From Nannobrachium achirus (taxonomy: Eukaryota; Chordata; Actinopteri; Myctophiformes; Myctophidae), in the NCBI GenBank assembly GCA_963921795.1, contig OY997656.1, positions 58,756,795 to 58,820,794 on the forward strand: a stretch of 64,000 nt of DNA, read 5' to 3'. Each line of letters opens with the position of its first letter. Position 1 is the first letter of the stretch. A program made the translations under genes and the position numbers. Under the pieces are notes generated by a model that saw only the letters and a list, made by a program, of their open reading frames with translations, was not told the DNA's origin and did not search any database. Positions 38,567 to 49,849 of this stretch are shown piece after piece.

Positions 38567-39116
38567 GTCAGGAGTGTCCAAACCTTTTTTATAATAAAAT
38601 CCATTTACATTAGACAATATTAAAACACCCACGGGCCGACTATTATCTCCTGATATAACGTACTTTCAGTCGGACCGTAACAAAGTCACATATTATGCCT
38701 TGCATCTAAAAGATTATCATCGTTGATATTTAATATCAACGTTCTTTTGTCAGGTGTGTGCTCTGAACAAAACACACATAGCTTTCTCCCTTCAGAATGG
38801 GATAAACAGGGAACATGGAATCCTGACAAATTATACTGACGGCGCTGGCGGACGCATGCAGTCCCGATCAGACTTGTAACTTGTAAGGGTCAATTTAGAC
38901 GCCCCGAAAGGAATCTAGGGAGTTCCTGGCATCCACTTTGAGAACCACTGGTCTAGACTAGAACATTGGTTCTCAGTATTTTTTGTCCCAGGTCACCCCT
39001 CCACCCCTGTAAATGACTGTTTCATCCACGGCACCCCTGAAGTACACTGTTACTTTACAGTACTTTACATGTTCAGTATGTCAAATAAGTCTTTCAACTT
39101 TTATAGTTGACATTTA

Positions 39117-39613
39117 ACCACTTCAACCCCAGCGTCCCTATCCCGGGGGGAACATTCACCAAAAATAGCCCATCTACAAGCTCACAATCTGATTTTTTTT
39201 GGTTCAGCGGCTGAAAAACAGAGCAACTCAGGTCAGTTTATGTATAAGGTTAAACTGGAGTGATATTGATGAATTCCAAACACTATCAAAGTCTTCTTCA
39301 GCACCCCTGAGCCTGGACTGGCATCAGGGCACCCTAGGGTGTCACAGCACCCCTGGTCCAGAAGCCTGTCTCTACACCTACAGCAGGGTTTCTCAAAGGG
39401 TGCAGAGCCGTGATGCCAGTCCAGGGGTGCCACAGGATACTGTGATTAATATCTGGAATTTACAGTTAAACAGCACACATGAATGTAACCACTTCTTAGA
39501 CCCTTTTTGTCGATACTTGAGCAGACCTGATTTACAACTCTCCATAGCAGATCTAGATCTGCTATTTTTGGTGAACCTTCCCCCCAGAATAGTGATGCAG
39601 GGGTTCAAGTGGT
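39117..39613. mobile_element. Inverted-repeat element, family AACCACTT
   Basis: The ends AACCACTTCAACCCC and GGGTTCAAGTGGT face each other. The interior contains ATCTACAAGCTCACAA near the left end and AGATCTAGATCTGCTATTTT near the right. The smaller unit at 57557-57740 has the same ends. Its middle part carries other MITE fragments, so the boundaries are moderately certain. Confidence 0.55.
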
Positions 39614-39865
39614 AAACGTCAAGTATGAAGTCATTTTCAATCTGTTCTAATAATGGAAACTGATATTCTCTCAGGTTTTCCTCCGTGACATATTGTATCT
39701 TAGGGGGAAAGATTTGCATATTCTTAGGGGGAAGGATTTGCATATTTACGTATAGCGTAATATGACATAAGATTCTAAAGATTAACAGTGTAATTCAGGG
39801 ATGCCGTAGATGAGTTGAAAACATTTTACACTTTTTACACTGACAAAAATGTTTGAGAACCACTG

Positions 39866-39952
39866 ACCTACAGTAACAATAGAAGCCTGTCTCATCACCT
39901 ACAGTAACAATAGAAGCCTGTCTCATCACCTACAGTAACAATAGAGCACAAC
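39866..39952. repeat. 31-bp tandem repeat, about 2.7 copies
   Basis: Adjacent units contain CTACAGTAACAATAGAAGCC and TGTCTCATCAC and are near-identical. Confidence 0.85.
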
Positions 39953-40427
39953 CATGTTAAGCCCTTTGCACACAGGCGCGTTTATCCGCACAGATAAAAC
40001 GGACAATTTCATTTTTTTTTAAAGAAAACTATGATTCTCTACGACCTCATGCACACGAGATCCGGATTAGCCGTGCGACGAGTGGCTGCGGCCGTGCGTT
40101 TTTTTCTCGATCGAACCCAGTTCGATTTGTGCGTCTTGTCGCATGACTCCTTTTGGGATCCACAGCGCCGAATCCTGCACAGCATTGCACACCAAATCCA
40201 ATGCGTTTTACAGCTCGCAGCAAACGAAAAAAAACAAAGGGCTTTAGTCACCGGCACTGGAGTCAGAGGTAAAAAATAAAATGCATTTAATTTCTCTACA
40301 GACAGAGACAAATTATAATACTTATTATCCACTGCTATAACCACTGCTGCTCTATGGAGGAAATTAATGGTGGTATTATTATTATTATATAACTCCACTC
40401 TGTTCATCTCTATGACAGACTGTACAT

Positions 40428-40543
40428 CAGTGGTTCTCAAAGTGGATTCCAGGGACTTTAGAGGGGTCCAAATTGACCAATAGAGGTCTGTAACTCTGAG
40501 AGTTAAGGGGAGACCTTGACATGTAAACGTTTGAGAAACACTG
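40428..40543. mobile_element. hAT-type MITE, 116 bp
   Basis: The ends are CAGTGGTTCTCAAAG and TTTGAGAAACACTG. An exact 8-bp duplication CTGTACAT (40420-40427, 40544-40551) flanks it. This is one of the clearest small hAT copies here. Confidence 0.9.
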
Positions 40544-40683
40544 CTGTACATGATGGACTGGAGTAGGCCTATAGGTTTCCATGCACACAAACACAGATGA
40601 TTGGTGTAACAGCGCCCCCACATGGGTTGAATGTGAAGTGTTTAGTCATAGACCAGTGGTTCTCAACAATGTCCATGTTCAAA

Positions 40684-40755
40684 TTGATTGATTGATTGAA
40701 GAATTTATTAGACGTTTGCATAGGAAAAGGTTTCATGATGGTACAGTTCACTGCC
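40684..40755 (-). repeat. Retroposon 3' tail with TGAT/TCAA repeats, copy 1
   Basis: TTGATTGATTGATTG is followed by a segment containing TTTGCATAGGAAAAGG and GGTACAGTTCACTG. The same combination recurs at 52508-52620 and, inverted, at 59690-59880. A constant 3' segment next to a variable tetramer run is typical of a retroposon tail. Confidence 0.7.
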
Positions 40756-40799
40756 ACTCAAAAGTGACTACTGGCCAATCCCAGCGTGTATTTTCCAGG

Positions 40800-42036
40800 G
40801 CTTAAATTCAATTCAAAGGAGCTTTATTGGCAAGGAAAAAAAAAACGTCCACATTGCCAAAGCAAGTGCCTCTGAGAGAAGGAGTCCTGCTTCTGATTGG
40901 CCTACCAAATGTCCCCTTCTGTGACGCACGCGGAGGGAAGCGTGCTTCCGAATTCACGAAGCTTGTCTTCCCTTTTTTACAGACGCCCCAGAGCCAGAGG
41001 AGGCGTCTTTCTATGTCTATGTGTTCAAGGACATGGGTCATAATTAACCTGGCGTCACCAGACTTTCCACCAAGGAGGAAAGCCTGGTATTCTTTGTTTT
41101 GGTTCCCCTGTTTGTTTCCTCAATCTCTATTTAAATGCTTGAGAAGTGTAGTCTTGCCGGTCGCTGCGAGTCGCCCACGCTCTATAAGAGGGTAATTTGT
41201 GTGGCCTGGTGGAGACCTGTGCTCGGAAGAGCACTGCTTCTAGTTAAGGGCTGTGTCCACTTGGCTGTAAAGTAAACACCGTCCTGGGAACACTTCCATG
41301 CACCTGGGGTCTTCCATGTGTCCCAGTTGTAAATATGATCTAGGCAGAGGAAATCGCCTAGATCAAAAACACAGTGTTCCTATTTAAAACAAGTTAAAAA
41401 AAAAAGATTAGCTGCAATCAGGAAAGAAAGATCTTGGTGGAGACATGCCCCTAAATGCTACATTTATATATTTGTATATAGCGCTTCTATATAAACCACT
41501 TTACAATGTGGTACGATAACTGAATGTTTACACGCGCAAGCACATTGACATGTTTTAGTTTCATTAATATGTAAAGTAATGTAAATATTGAATTATTCAA
41601 AGATTTAATGTAACTAGAGTAATAAAGACAATGATGTCATCTTGACACTTTTATAGCTTGGAATAATGTGACCAATAATGTGACTGGGATTATGATTTTT
41701 AGGGAATTATTAGAGACAATTAGATATCAGTTTATATGTAGAATGGTAATGATGTTCTGAGGACCCAGACCTCCACTCTCTGTCACTTTTAACATGTCAC
41801 TTTATTTGCACTTTTGTAATTAAACTATTCTATATTTTTGCATTAAAAGACTCTCAACGTCTGCAATGTTTGAGTCTTTTCTGTCTTTAACCTTATAGTA
41901 AACTCTTATTAAATTACAATTGTTAAATCACACCTGTCTTTAACCTTATAGTAAACTCTTATTAAATTGTGTTTGTGAAAACTGTATTTCTGAGAAAAGG
42001 ACTTTAAAGGAATTTGAAATTATTCATGTTTCAGAC
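40800..42036. other. Spacer with repeat fragments, no gene seen
   Basis: ATTCAATTCAAAGGAGCTTT followed by ACATTGCCAAAGCAA (about 40806-40865) is shared with 58950-59065, so it is an interspersed repeat. The rest is AT-rich, with a duplicated TTAACCTTATAGTAAACTCT (about 41887 and 41939). The open frame at 40827-41195 has no start or splice context and I do not call it. Confidence 0.45.
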
Positions 42037-42345
42037 CAGGCCTGACATGTCATCATTTTAGGGGCGTGGTCACTTGGCCTTTGGTGTTGTCCATTTGTTG
42101 AGGGCACAAAGGCCAAACGCCAGGGCAGGAAGACCATCGAATAAAACAACATTTTAGTCCATTGAAAGAATTGGTTGAATTTAAGGGTTAGGAATGATAA
42201 GATAATCTGCAGTGAAATAGATACATGATGGTATTTACAATCTGATCCATGCTCAGCCCTGCACCAATCAAAGTCACTGGATTGGTTTAAAGATGGGGAC
42301 TCTGGGGAGTTAAGATTTCAGAATCTCAACAAAAGAGTCAAAAGA

Positions 42346-45255
42346 CACTGCTGTCTACATGACAAGAAAGAGACACCGGTGTACTGTCTACATATTGATA
42401 AGAAAGAGACACTGCTGTCTACATGACAAGAAAGAGACACTGGTGTACTGTCTACATATTGATAAGAAAGAGACACTGCTGTCTACATGACAAGAAAGAG
42501 ACACTGGTGTACTGTCTACATATTGATAAGAAAGAGACACTGCTGTCTACATGACAAGAAAGAGACACCGGTGTACTGTCTACATATTGATAAGAAAGAG
42601 ACAGCGGTGTACTGTCTACATATTGATAAGAAAGAGACACTGCTGTCTACATGACAAGAAAGAGACACTGGTGTACTGTCTACATATTGATAAGAAAGAG
42701 ACACTGGTGTCTACATGACAAGAAAGAGACACCGGTGTACTGTCTACATATTGATAAGAAAGAGACACTGCTGTCTACATGACAAGAAAGAGACACTGGT
42801 GTACTGTCTACATATTGATAAGAAAGAGACACCGGTGTACTGTCTACATATTGATAAGAAAGAGACACTGGTGTACTGTCTACATATTGATAAGAAAGAG
42901 ACACTGCTGTCTACATGACAAGAAAGAGACACCGGTGTACTGTCTACATATTGATAAGAAAGAGACACTGCTGTCTACATGACAAGAAAGAGACACCGGT
43001 GTACTGTCTACATATTGATAAGAAAGAGACACCGGTGTACTGTCTACATATTGATAAGAAAGAGACACTGGTGTACTGTCTACATATTGATAAGAAAGAG
43101 ACACTGGTGTACTGTCTACATATTGATAAGAAAGAGACACTGGTGTACTGTCTACATATTGATAAGAAAGAGACACTGCTGTCTACATGACAAGAAAGAG
43201 ACACTGGTGTACTGTCTACATATTGATAAGAAAGAGACACTGCTGTCTACATGACAAGAAAGAGACACTGGTGTACTGTCTACATATTGATAAGAAAGAG
43301 ACACTGCTGTCTACATGACAAGAAAGAGACACTGGTGTACTGTCTACATATTGATAAGAAAGAGACACTGCTGTCTACATGACAAGAAAGAGACACCGGT
43401 GTACTGTCTACATATTGATAAGAAAGAGACACCGGTGTACTGTCTACATATTGATAAGAAAGAGACACTGGTGTACTGTCTACATATTGACCAGACAGAG
43501 ACACTGGTGTCTACTGTCTACATGTTGACCAGAAAGAGACACTGGTGTCTACTGTCTACATATTGATAAGAAAGAGACACCGGTGTACTGTCTACATATT
43601 GATAAGAAAGAGACACTGGTGTACTGTCTACATATTGATAAGAAAGAGACACTGGTGTCTACTGTCTACATATTGACAAGAAAGAGACACTGGTGTCTAC
43701 TGTCTACATATTGACAAGAAAGAGACACTGCTGTCTACATGACAAGAAAGAGACACCGGTGTACTGTCTACATATTGATAAGAAAGAGACACCGGTGTAC
43801 TGTCTACATATTGACAAGAAAGAGACACTGGTGTACTGTCTACATATTGATAAGAAAGAGACACTGGTGTACTGTCTACATATTGACCAGACAGAGACAC
43901 TGGTGTACTGTCTACATATTGACAAGAAAGAGACACTGCTGTCTACATGACAAGAAAGAGACACTGGTGTACTGTCTACATATTGATAAGAAAGAGACAC
44001 TGCTGTCTACATATTGACAAGAAAGAGACACCGGTGTACTGTCTACATATTGATAAGAAAGAGACACTGCTGTCTACATGACAAGAAAGAGACACTGGTG
44101 TACTGTCTACATATTGATAAGAAAGAGACACTGCTGTCTACATGACAAGAAAGAGACACTGGTGTACTGTCTACATATTGATAAGAAAGAGACACTGCTG
44201 TCTACATGACAAGAAAGAGACACTGGTGTACTGTCTACATATTGATAAGAAAGAGACACTGCTGTCTACATGACAAGAAAGAGACACCGGTGTACTGTCT
44301 ACATATTGATAAGAAAGAGACACCGGTGTACTGTCTACATATTGATAAGAAAGAGACACTGGTGTACTGTCTACATATTGACAAGAAAGAGACACTGCTG
44401 TCTACATGACAAGAAAGAGACACTGGTGTACTGTCTACATATTGATAAGAAAGAGACACTGCTGTCTACATATTGACAAGAAAGAGACACCGGTGTACTG
44501 TCTACATATTGATAAGAAAGAGACACTGCTGTCTACATGACAAGAAAGAGACACTGGTGTACTGTCTACATATTGATAAGAAAGAGACACTGCTGTCTAC
44601 ATGACAAGAAAGAGACACTGGTGTACTGTCTACATATTGACAAGAAAGAGACACTGCTGTCTACATGACAAGAAAGAGACACTGGTGTACTGTCTACATA
44701 TTGATAAGAAAGAGACACTGGTGTCTACTGTCTACATATTGATAAGAAAGAGACACTGCTGTCTACATGACAAGAAAGAGACACTGGTGTACTGTCTACA
44801 TATTGATAAGAAAGAGACACTGCTGTCTACATGACAAGAAAGAGACACTGGTGTACTGTCTACATATTGACAAGAAAGAGACACTGCTGTCTACATGACA
44901 AGAAAGAGACACTGGTGTACTGTCTACATATTGATAAGAAAGAGACACTGGTGTCTACTGTCTACATATTGATAAGAAAGAGACACTGGTGTCTACTGTC
45001 TACATATTGATAAGAAAGAGACACTGGTGTCTACTGTCTACATATTGATAAGAAAGAGACACTGGTGTCTACTGTCTACATATTGATAAGAAAGAGACAC
45101 TGGTGTCTACTGTCTACATATTGATAAGAAAGAGACACTGGTGTCTACTGTCTACATATTGATAAGAAAGAGACACTGGTGTCTACTGTCTACATATTGA
45201 TAAGAAAGAGACACTGGTGTCTACTAGTCTACATGTTGACCAGAAAGAGACAAAG
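42346..45255 (+). repeat. Compound minisatellite with 28-, 36- and 38-bp unit types
   Basis: Every unit starts GAGACACTG or GAGACACCG and ends AAGAAA. The 28-bp type continues CTGTCTACATGACAAGAAA, the 36-bp type GTGTACTGTCTACATATTGA, and the 38-bp type has an inserted CT (GTGTCTACTGTC). Roughly 80 units are interspersed in irregular order; the 38-bp type is concentrated in the last 350 bp as a pure run. Larger blocks of the same unit order recur (for example around 43.73-44.03 and 44.26-44.50 kb), pointing to segmental duplication within the array. Confidence 0.93.
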
Positions 45256-45279
45256 GAGAAAGTGCTACAGTCAGCTGGG

Positions 45280-46050
45280 ACATTAAGGCCACTGTGGCCT
45301 CAGGCCATGCCATTGGTTTGAGGGGCATTAAGGCCACTGTGGCCTCAGGCCATGCCATTGGTTTGAGGGGCATTAAGGCCACTGTGGCCTCAGGCCATGC
45401 CATTGGTTTGAGGGGCATTAAGGCCACTGTGGTCTCAGGTCATGCCATTGGTTTGAGGGGCATTAAGGCCACTGTGGTCTCAGGTCATGACATTGGTTTA
45501 AGGGGCATTAAGGCCACTGTGGTCTCAGGTCATGCCATTGGTTTGAGGGGCATTAAGGCCACTGTGGTCTCAGGTCATGCCATTGGTTTGAGGGGCATTA
45601 AGGCCACTGTGGTCTCAGGTCATGACATTGGTTTGAGGGGCATTAAGGCCACTGTGGTCTCAGGTCATGACATTGGTTTAAGGGGCATTAAGGCCACTGT
45701 GGTCTCAGGTCATGCCATTGGTTTGAGGGGCATTAAGGCCACTGTGGCCTCAGGTCATGCCATTGGTTTGAGGGGCATTAAGGCCACTGTGGTCTCAGGT
45801 CATGCCATTGGTTTGAGGTGCATTAAGGCCACTGTGGCCTCAGGTCATGCCATTGGTTTGAGGGGCATTAAGGCCACTGTGGTCTCAGGTCATGCCATTG
45901 GTTTGAGGGGCATTAAGGCCACTGTGGCCTCAGGTCATGCCATTGGTTTGAGGGGCATTAAGGCCACTGTGGCCTCAGGTCATGCCATTGGTTTGAGGGG
46001 CATTAAGGCCACTGTGGTCTCAGGTCATGCCATTGGTTTGAGGGGCACAA
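45280..46050 (+). repeat. 45-bp minisatellite, about 17 copies
   Basis: The unit contains CATTAAGGCCACTGTGG and CATGCCATTGGTTTGAGGGG. It is the reverse complement of the 45-bp unit in the short hAT copy. Because 45 is a multiple of three and the unit lacks stops, a 255-codon open frame arises by chance. Confidence 0.95.
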
Positions 46051-46119
46051 GGCCAAACTGAGGGGCAACGACGACTATGGCCTTCATGGCCTCCCTGAAA
46101 TTCCTGCCTTGTTTCAGAC

Positions 46120-46947
46120 ACATTGCTGAAGCACAACATGCTTTTGTAACTATTACAACTATTTTATTCATCCCCTTTTCACATGCATGCACTACGTTGC
46201 TATTATACTGTAATTATGAACAGAATAATAAAGTATTTTGTTCAAATGTGCAGCCACATGGAACCAGGGTCAAACATACTGTAAGGTCAAACTTCTGCAG
46301 TATTGGCGATTGGCTCCCCCTTGTGGTCAAATTCAGTTTCATTGTGTTGCACGTGTGTGGTGTGTGGACAATAACTAAGTATATTTACTTGATTATTGTA
46401 CTTAAGTACCTTTTTTGAGTATTTGTACTTGAGCCTCCCCATATACAGTAGAAGAGTTGCGTTGTCAAAAATGTTTCAAAAATAATCAAAATGTGTCCAT
46501 TTATTTCATAAAGGGCAGATCTATCACATCGTTATTTCAATAACCTCAGGGCACACCCGAGTGACAAATACAACTGTTAAAAAAGAAACAAAAGCATCAT
46601 TCACTTTTAATATAATTTAACAGTTTAATCTTTGCTCACTTCAGAGAAGTGGGGGAAAAAAACCACAGACATGCCCAGTTGCCCACCACAAACAGGATGT
46701 TATAGACAAGAGCTATATCCTTTCTTTTGACGGTAAGGTGGTTTAGTGGTTTTACTAGAAAGACGCTTGACTGACTTCAAACTACTTAGGAAAATGGGCA
46801 TGTTTAATACACTGTCATACTTCTGATGTATTTAGACAGTAGCACAGCTGAGAGAGACACAGTGTAGGACAGACAGACAGTAGGACAGCAGAGAGACAGA
46901 CAGTAGGACAGTTGTGTCACTCTCTGGTTTGTGTGCTGAACAACAAG
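46120..46947. other. Upstream region of Ig gene 3
   Basis: From about 46815 to the ATG, the sequence matches the region before Ig gene 2 (GTAGCACAGCTGAGAGAG, then GCTGAACAACAAG), so the duplication includes the proximal promoter and 5' UTR. The remainder shows no distinct feature. Confidence 0.5.
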
Positions 46948-47746
46948 ATGCAGAAACAGGTCCAGATGCTGTTGTTTTTCTGTGGTGTTTTTATGAGCTC
47001 TGTCCACACTCTGAAATGGACCAATGTGCCTGTGGAGCTGGGACAAGACGTCACCCTCAACTGTTCTCTGGATGAAGATAATGTTATCTGGAACATGAAG
47101 CTACTGGGAGGAGATCCTGTTAAGATCCTGAGAACATATGATACAAACTTAAGAAATAGTTACTATTTCAATGATACATTCAGAGACAGCTACTCTCTGA
47201 AGCTGGGGAATCGTCTGTTCATTCACAAGGTGACGGTGGAAGACAGATTGTTTTACTGCTCCAGAGCAGACGACACCTCCTTCTTCAATGAAATCCTCCA
47301 TCTCTTCTCTGGTAAGCATGACAAGAATCCTGACTTTGGAAAGATTGATTTGAAACATTTTTTTTTTTTTTTTTTAAGATTTGTTTTTGGGCTTTTCATG
47401 CCTTTATTTGATAGGATAGTAGACTGGTAGGAAATGGGGAGAGAGGGGGATTGACATGTGGCAAAGGTCGTCCGGATCGGGAATCGAACCAGCGACGCCA
47501 GCAGGCATCATAGCCTAGTATGTGGTACGCGCCTTGACCACTAGGCCCCTCATTTGAATCATTTAATGTCATCTTTTAATATTGTACTTACTTCTAAAAC
47601 TCACTTAAATCCAGTAAACTTAACACCTCTGATTAATACAGTGTGAAGAAGTGAAAGTAATTGTCTGTCTGTCTGTCTCCCTCTCCCCCCTCCCCCTCCT
47701 CTTTCCCCCTCCTCCTCCTCTCTCCCCTCTCCTCCCCCCCCCCCCC

Positions 47747-47777
<31 letters not shown>

Positions 47778-49763
47778 AATCAGCTGGCGAGCTGCCAACC
47801 AATCAGACCAAAGACTATCAGAAGGATGTCACTGTTTGGCTGTTTGTGTCCCTGGCTGTCAACTTCATTATTATCACATCACTAGTAGGTCTGTCAACTT
47901 CATTATTATCACATCACTAGCAGGTCTGTCAACTTCATTATTATCACATCACTAGCAGGTCTGTCAACTTCATTATAATCACATCACTAGTAGGTCTGTC
48001 AACTTCATTATTATCACATCACTAGCAGGTCTGTCAACTTCATACTAGTGATCAAATCACTAGCAGGTCTGTCAACTTCATTATTATCACATCACTAGCA
48101 GGTCTGTCAACTTCATTATTATCACATCACTAGTAGGTCTGTCAACTTCATACTAGTGATCACATCACTAGTAGGTCTGTCAACTTCATTATTATCACAT
48201 CACTAGCAGGTCTGTCAACTTCATTATTATCACATCACTAGTAGGTCTGTCAACTTCATTATTATCACATCACTAGTAGGTCTGTCAACTTCATACTAGT
48301 GATCACATCACTAGTAGGTCTGTCAACTTCATTATTATCACATCACTAGTAGGTCTGTCAACTTCATAGTGATCACATCACTAGCAGGTCTGTCAACTTC
48401 ATTATTATCACATCACTAGAATATAAATGTTAGCAACAGTCACACTAATTTGACCAGTAAAGTAAGTAAGTAAGCCTTGCCGAGCTATGAGTCCCATATG
48501 ACTCGGCCGAGCCATGAGGCTCATACACAGGGCAGTGTGAGCCAGTGTTTTTGTAGCATGAGGCAGCTTGATGTACAAGTAAACCCCCTGGACATGACGC
48601 TAGTATGTCACAGGGACTTACTTACCCCCAATCCAACCCTTGTCGCTGAGTGCCAAGCAGGGAGGCACTGGGTCCCATTTTTTAGAGTATTTGGTATGAC
48701 CCGACCGAGGTTTGAACCCCGATCTCCCAGTCTCAGGGCGGACACTCAAACCACTAGGCCACTGAGCTGGTTTTGACCAGTAAGACTCCCTAATCGGGAG
48801 ATAAGCGACCGTCAGGTCACCCCGGTCGCTGGGGGGCAGAGTTGTGGCCTTTTTAGCGGGATGCAGTGGCGTTGGTCCGCCGCTAGGTGGCGCTCGATGC
48901 GCGGCATGACGCGCATGACGTGATGTGACAGACTGACTGACTGTCTGACAGCCGGTGGAGGTTTTGATAGAGAGTTATTAACACATTGGCCACCATTGAC
49001 CGCCATTTCTTACCCAGCGGTTCGCTGCCAATAAGCCTTATCCACGGCCCGCCCACTCAGCAAATTTCTCAGCATCCCCCGGGTGCTGACATCAATTTAG
49101 AAGGGGAAACTATAACAGAAATGGACTTAAAGCCAACAAATCATTATTTCGAAACGGTAAAGTAAATTATAATGCTTTGTGCCTTTTACTATCTTGTGTT
49201 CTTGATCATGCTAGCTGTATTTTATACTTTACTATTCGGAAATTGCATTAAATTTGCGATTTCTGTGTTAACTCTATAGGCTATAGTAGGATTTTCCCCT
49301 TCAAAATGTGACTTCAGCACCCGGGGGATGCTGAGTGGGCGGGCCGTGAATAAGGCTAATGACGGAGATCTGTTTTTACAGTGCAGGTGAATGTGTTAAT
49401 ATGTGTGTGTTTGATGTGTTTGAAGGTTTTTGTTACTCAGTCAGACGTCGCCCTGGAAACCCCTCCCCCTCTGGAAACCCCTCCTCCTCTGGAAACTCCT
49501 CCCTCACTGATGTAAGTACAAACATGTTATTATATCCTACACATGTTTTAACACTGTTACATTAACACTCACACACCTGTTATTACCACTGTATGAACAT
49601 ACACATGTTTTATATAATAATGTTATCAATGTTGTTCTCTGCAGCAAGACTATGAGAACGTTCCTCCTGGCTCCTCCCACCAGTTAGAATCCGCCTACCA
49701 GACTCTCAACCCACGCACCATGGATGACAACACAACCTACTCTACTGTTACACCTACACACAT

Positions 49764-49767
<4 letters not shown>
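46948..49767 (+). CDS. Ig-superfamily gene 3: V-set receptor with ITIM/ITSM-like tail
   Basis: Four exons join in frame: 46948-47311 (signal peptide plus V domain, phase 1), 47784-47888 (short stalk and membrane, phase 1), 49426-49511 (cytoplasmic, leaves phase 0) and 49645-49767 (tail, TAA). The total is 678 nt, 225 residues plus stop. The first exon is exactly as long as that of gene 2 (364 nt), and the proteins differ at about 16 of 121 positions. The V domain has NCSLDED, VIWNMKL and RLFYCSR. The membrane segment is VTVWLFVSLAVNFIIITSLV, without charged residues, followed by RRR. The tail has Pro/Ser-rich repeats (GNPSPSGNPSSSGNSS), then YENV, SAYQTL (ITIM: S-x-Y-x-x-L) and TTYSTV (ITSM: T-x-Y-x-x-V). 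This points to an inhibitory or dual-function immune receptor that recruits SH2 phosphatases or adaptors. The specific family is unresolved. Confidence 0.78.
47362..47548 (-). repeat. SINE-like repeat, antisense, in intron 1 of Ig gene 3
   Basis: A T-run is followed by TTTTGGGCTTTTCATGCC, GGAAATGGGGAGAGAGGG and ATCGGGAATCGAACCAGCGA. The last has a tRNA B-box complement. The layout is that of a common teleost tRNA-derived repeat read backwards. Confidence 0.6.
47680..47780. repeat. CT-rich run with a long C homopolymer
   Basis: About 100 bp of C and T, including some 22 C in a row and a CT dinucleotide run, end at the CAATCAG acceptor of the membrane exon. It serves as an unusually long polypyrimidine tract. 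The C-run length is likely to be polymorphic and error-prone in sequencing. Confidence 0.9.
47856..48420 (+). repeat. 35-bp minisatellite grown from an exon-intron junction
   Basis: About 16 tandem units contain CTGTCAACTTCATTATTATC and ACATCACTAG(T/C)AG. The first unit is the last 33 nt of the membrane exon of Ig gene 3 plus its splice donor (47889 on). Every later unit repeats the donor-like AG|GTCTGTC. Some units carry CATACTAGTGATCACATCAC instead of the ATTATTATC stretch. Confidence 0.93.
48470..48775 (-). repeat. SINE-like repeat, antisense
   Basis: AGTAAGTAAGTAAG is followed by a body that ends GAGGTTTGAACCCCGATCTC and CCACTAGGCCACTGAGCTGG. The latter pair read backwards has B-box and A-box order of a tRNA-derived head. 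It lies in intron 2 of Ig gene 3. Confidence 0.55.
49034..49357. mobile_element. Long-TIR MITE, 324 bp
   Basis: Inverted arms of about 50 bp begin AGCCTTATCCACGGCCCGCC and include CAGCATCCCCCGGGTGCTGA; the opposite arm matches with few changes and one small indel. The interior is AT-rich without an ORF. The target duplication is ambiguous (AAT on both sides). It lies in intron 2 of Ig gene 3. Confidence 0.8.

Positions 49768-49828
<61 letters not shown>
49767..49828. repeat. (AC)n microsatellite in the 3' UTR of Ig gene 3
   Basis: The AC run begins at the stop codon itself (CATGTAACACAC...) and continues for about 31 units. Confidence 0.95.
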
Positions 49829-49831
<3 letters not shown>

Positions 49832-49849
49832 TACAACATACTCTGAAGG

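Larger units (their letters stand above)
42037..46111 (+). mobile_element. hAT-type element, expanded copy (4,075 bp)
   Basis: An exact 8-bp duplication TTTCAGAC (42029-42036, 46112-46119) flanks ends CAGGCCTG and GGCAAG-type (complement CAAGGCAGG). Unique parts match the 750-bp copy at 37817-38566 in reverse orientation (for example TTAGGGGCGTGG, GATCCATGCTCAGCCCTGCA, GGAGAAAGTG). The extra 3.3 kb is two internal minisatellites: 42346-45255 and about 45280-46050. No transposase is present. The long open frames across it come from repeat periodicity. Confidence 0.88.

Noticed and set aside
40827..41195. 122-codon open frame
   Set aside because: It overlaps an interspersed repeat at its start and has no splice or codon-bias support.
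42452..44834. CRISPR-like appearance and many repetitive open frames
   Set aside because: Units are contiguous variants of one sequence with no unique spacers, in a eukaryotic hAT element. Open frames on both strands follow from the repeat.
45294..46061. 255-codon open frame with a 15-residue repeat
   Set aside because: It is produced by the 45-bp minisatellite, whose length is a multiple of three and whose unit lacks a stop. No splice sites or start context.
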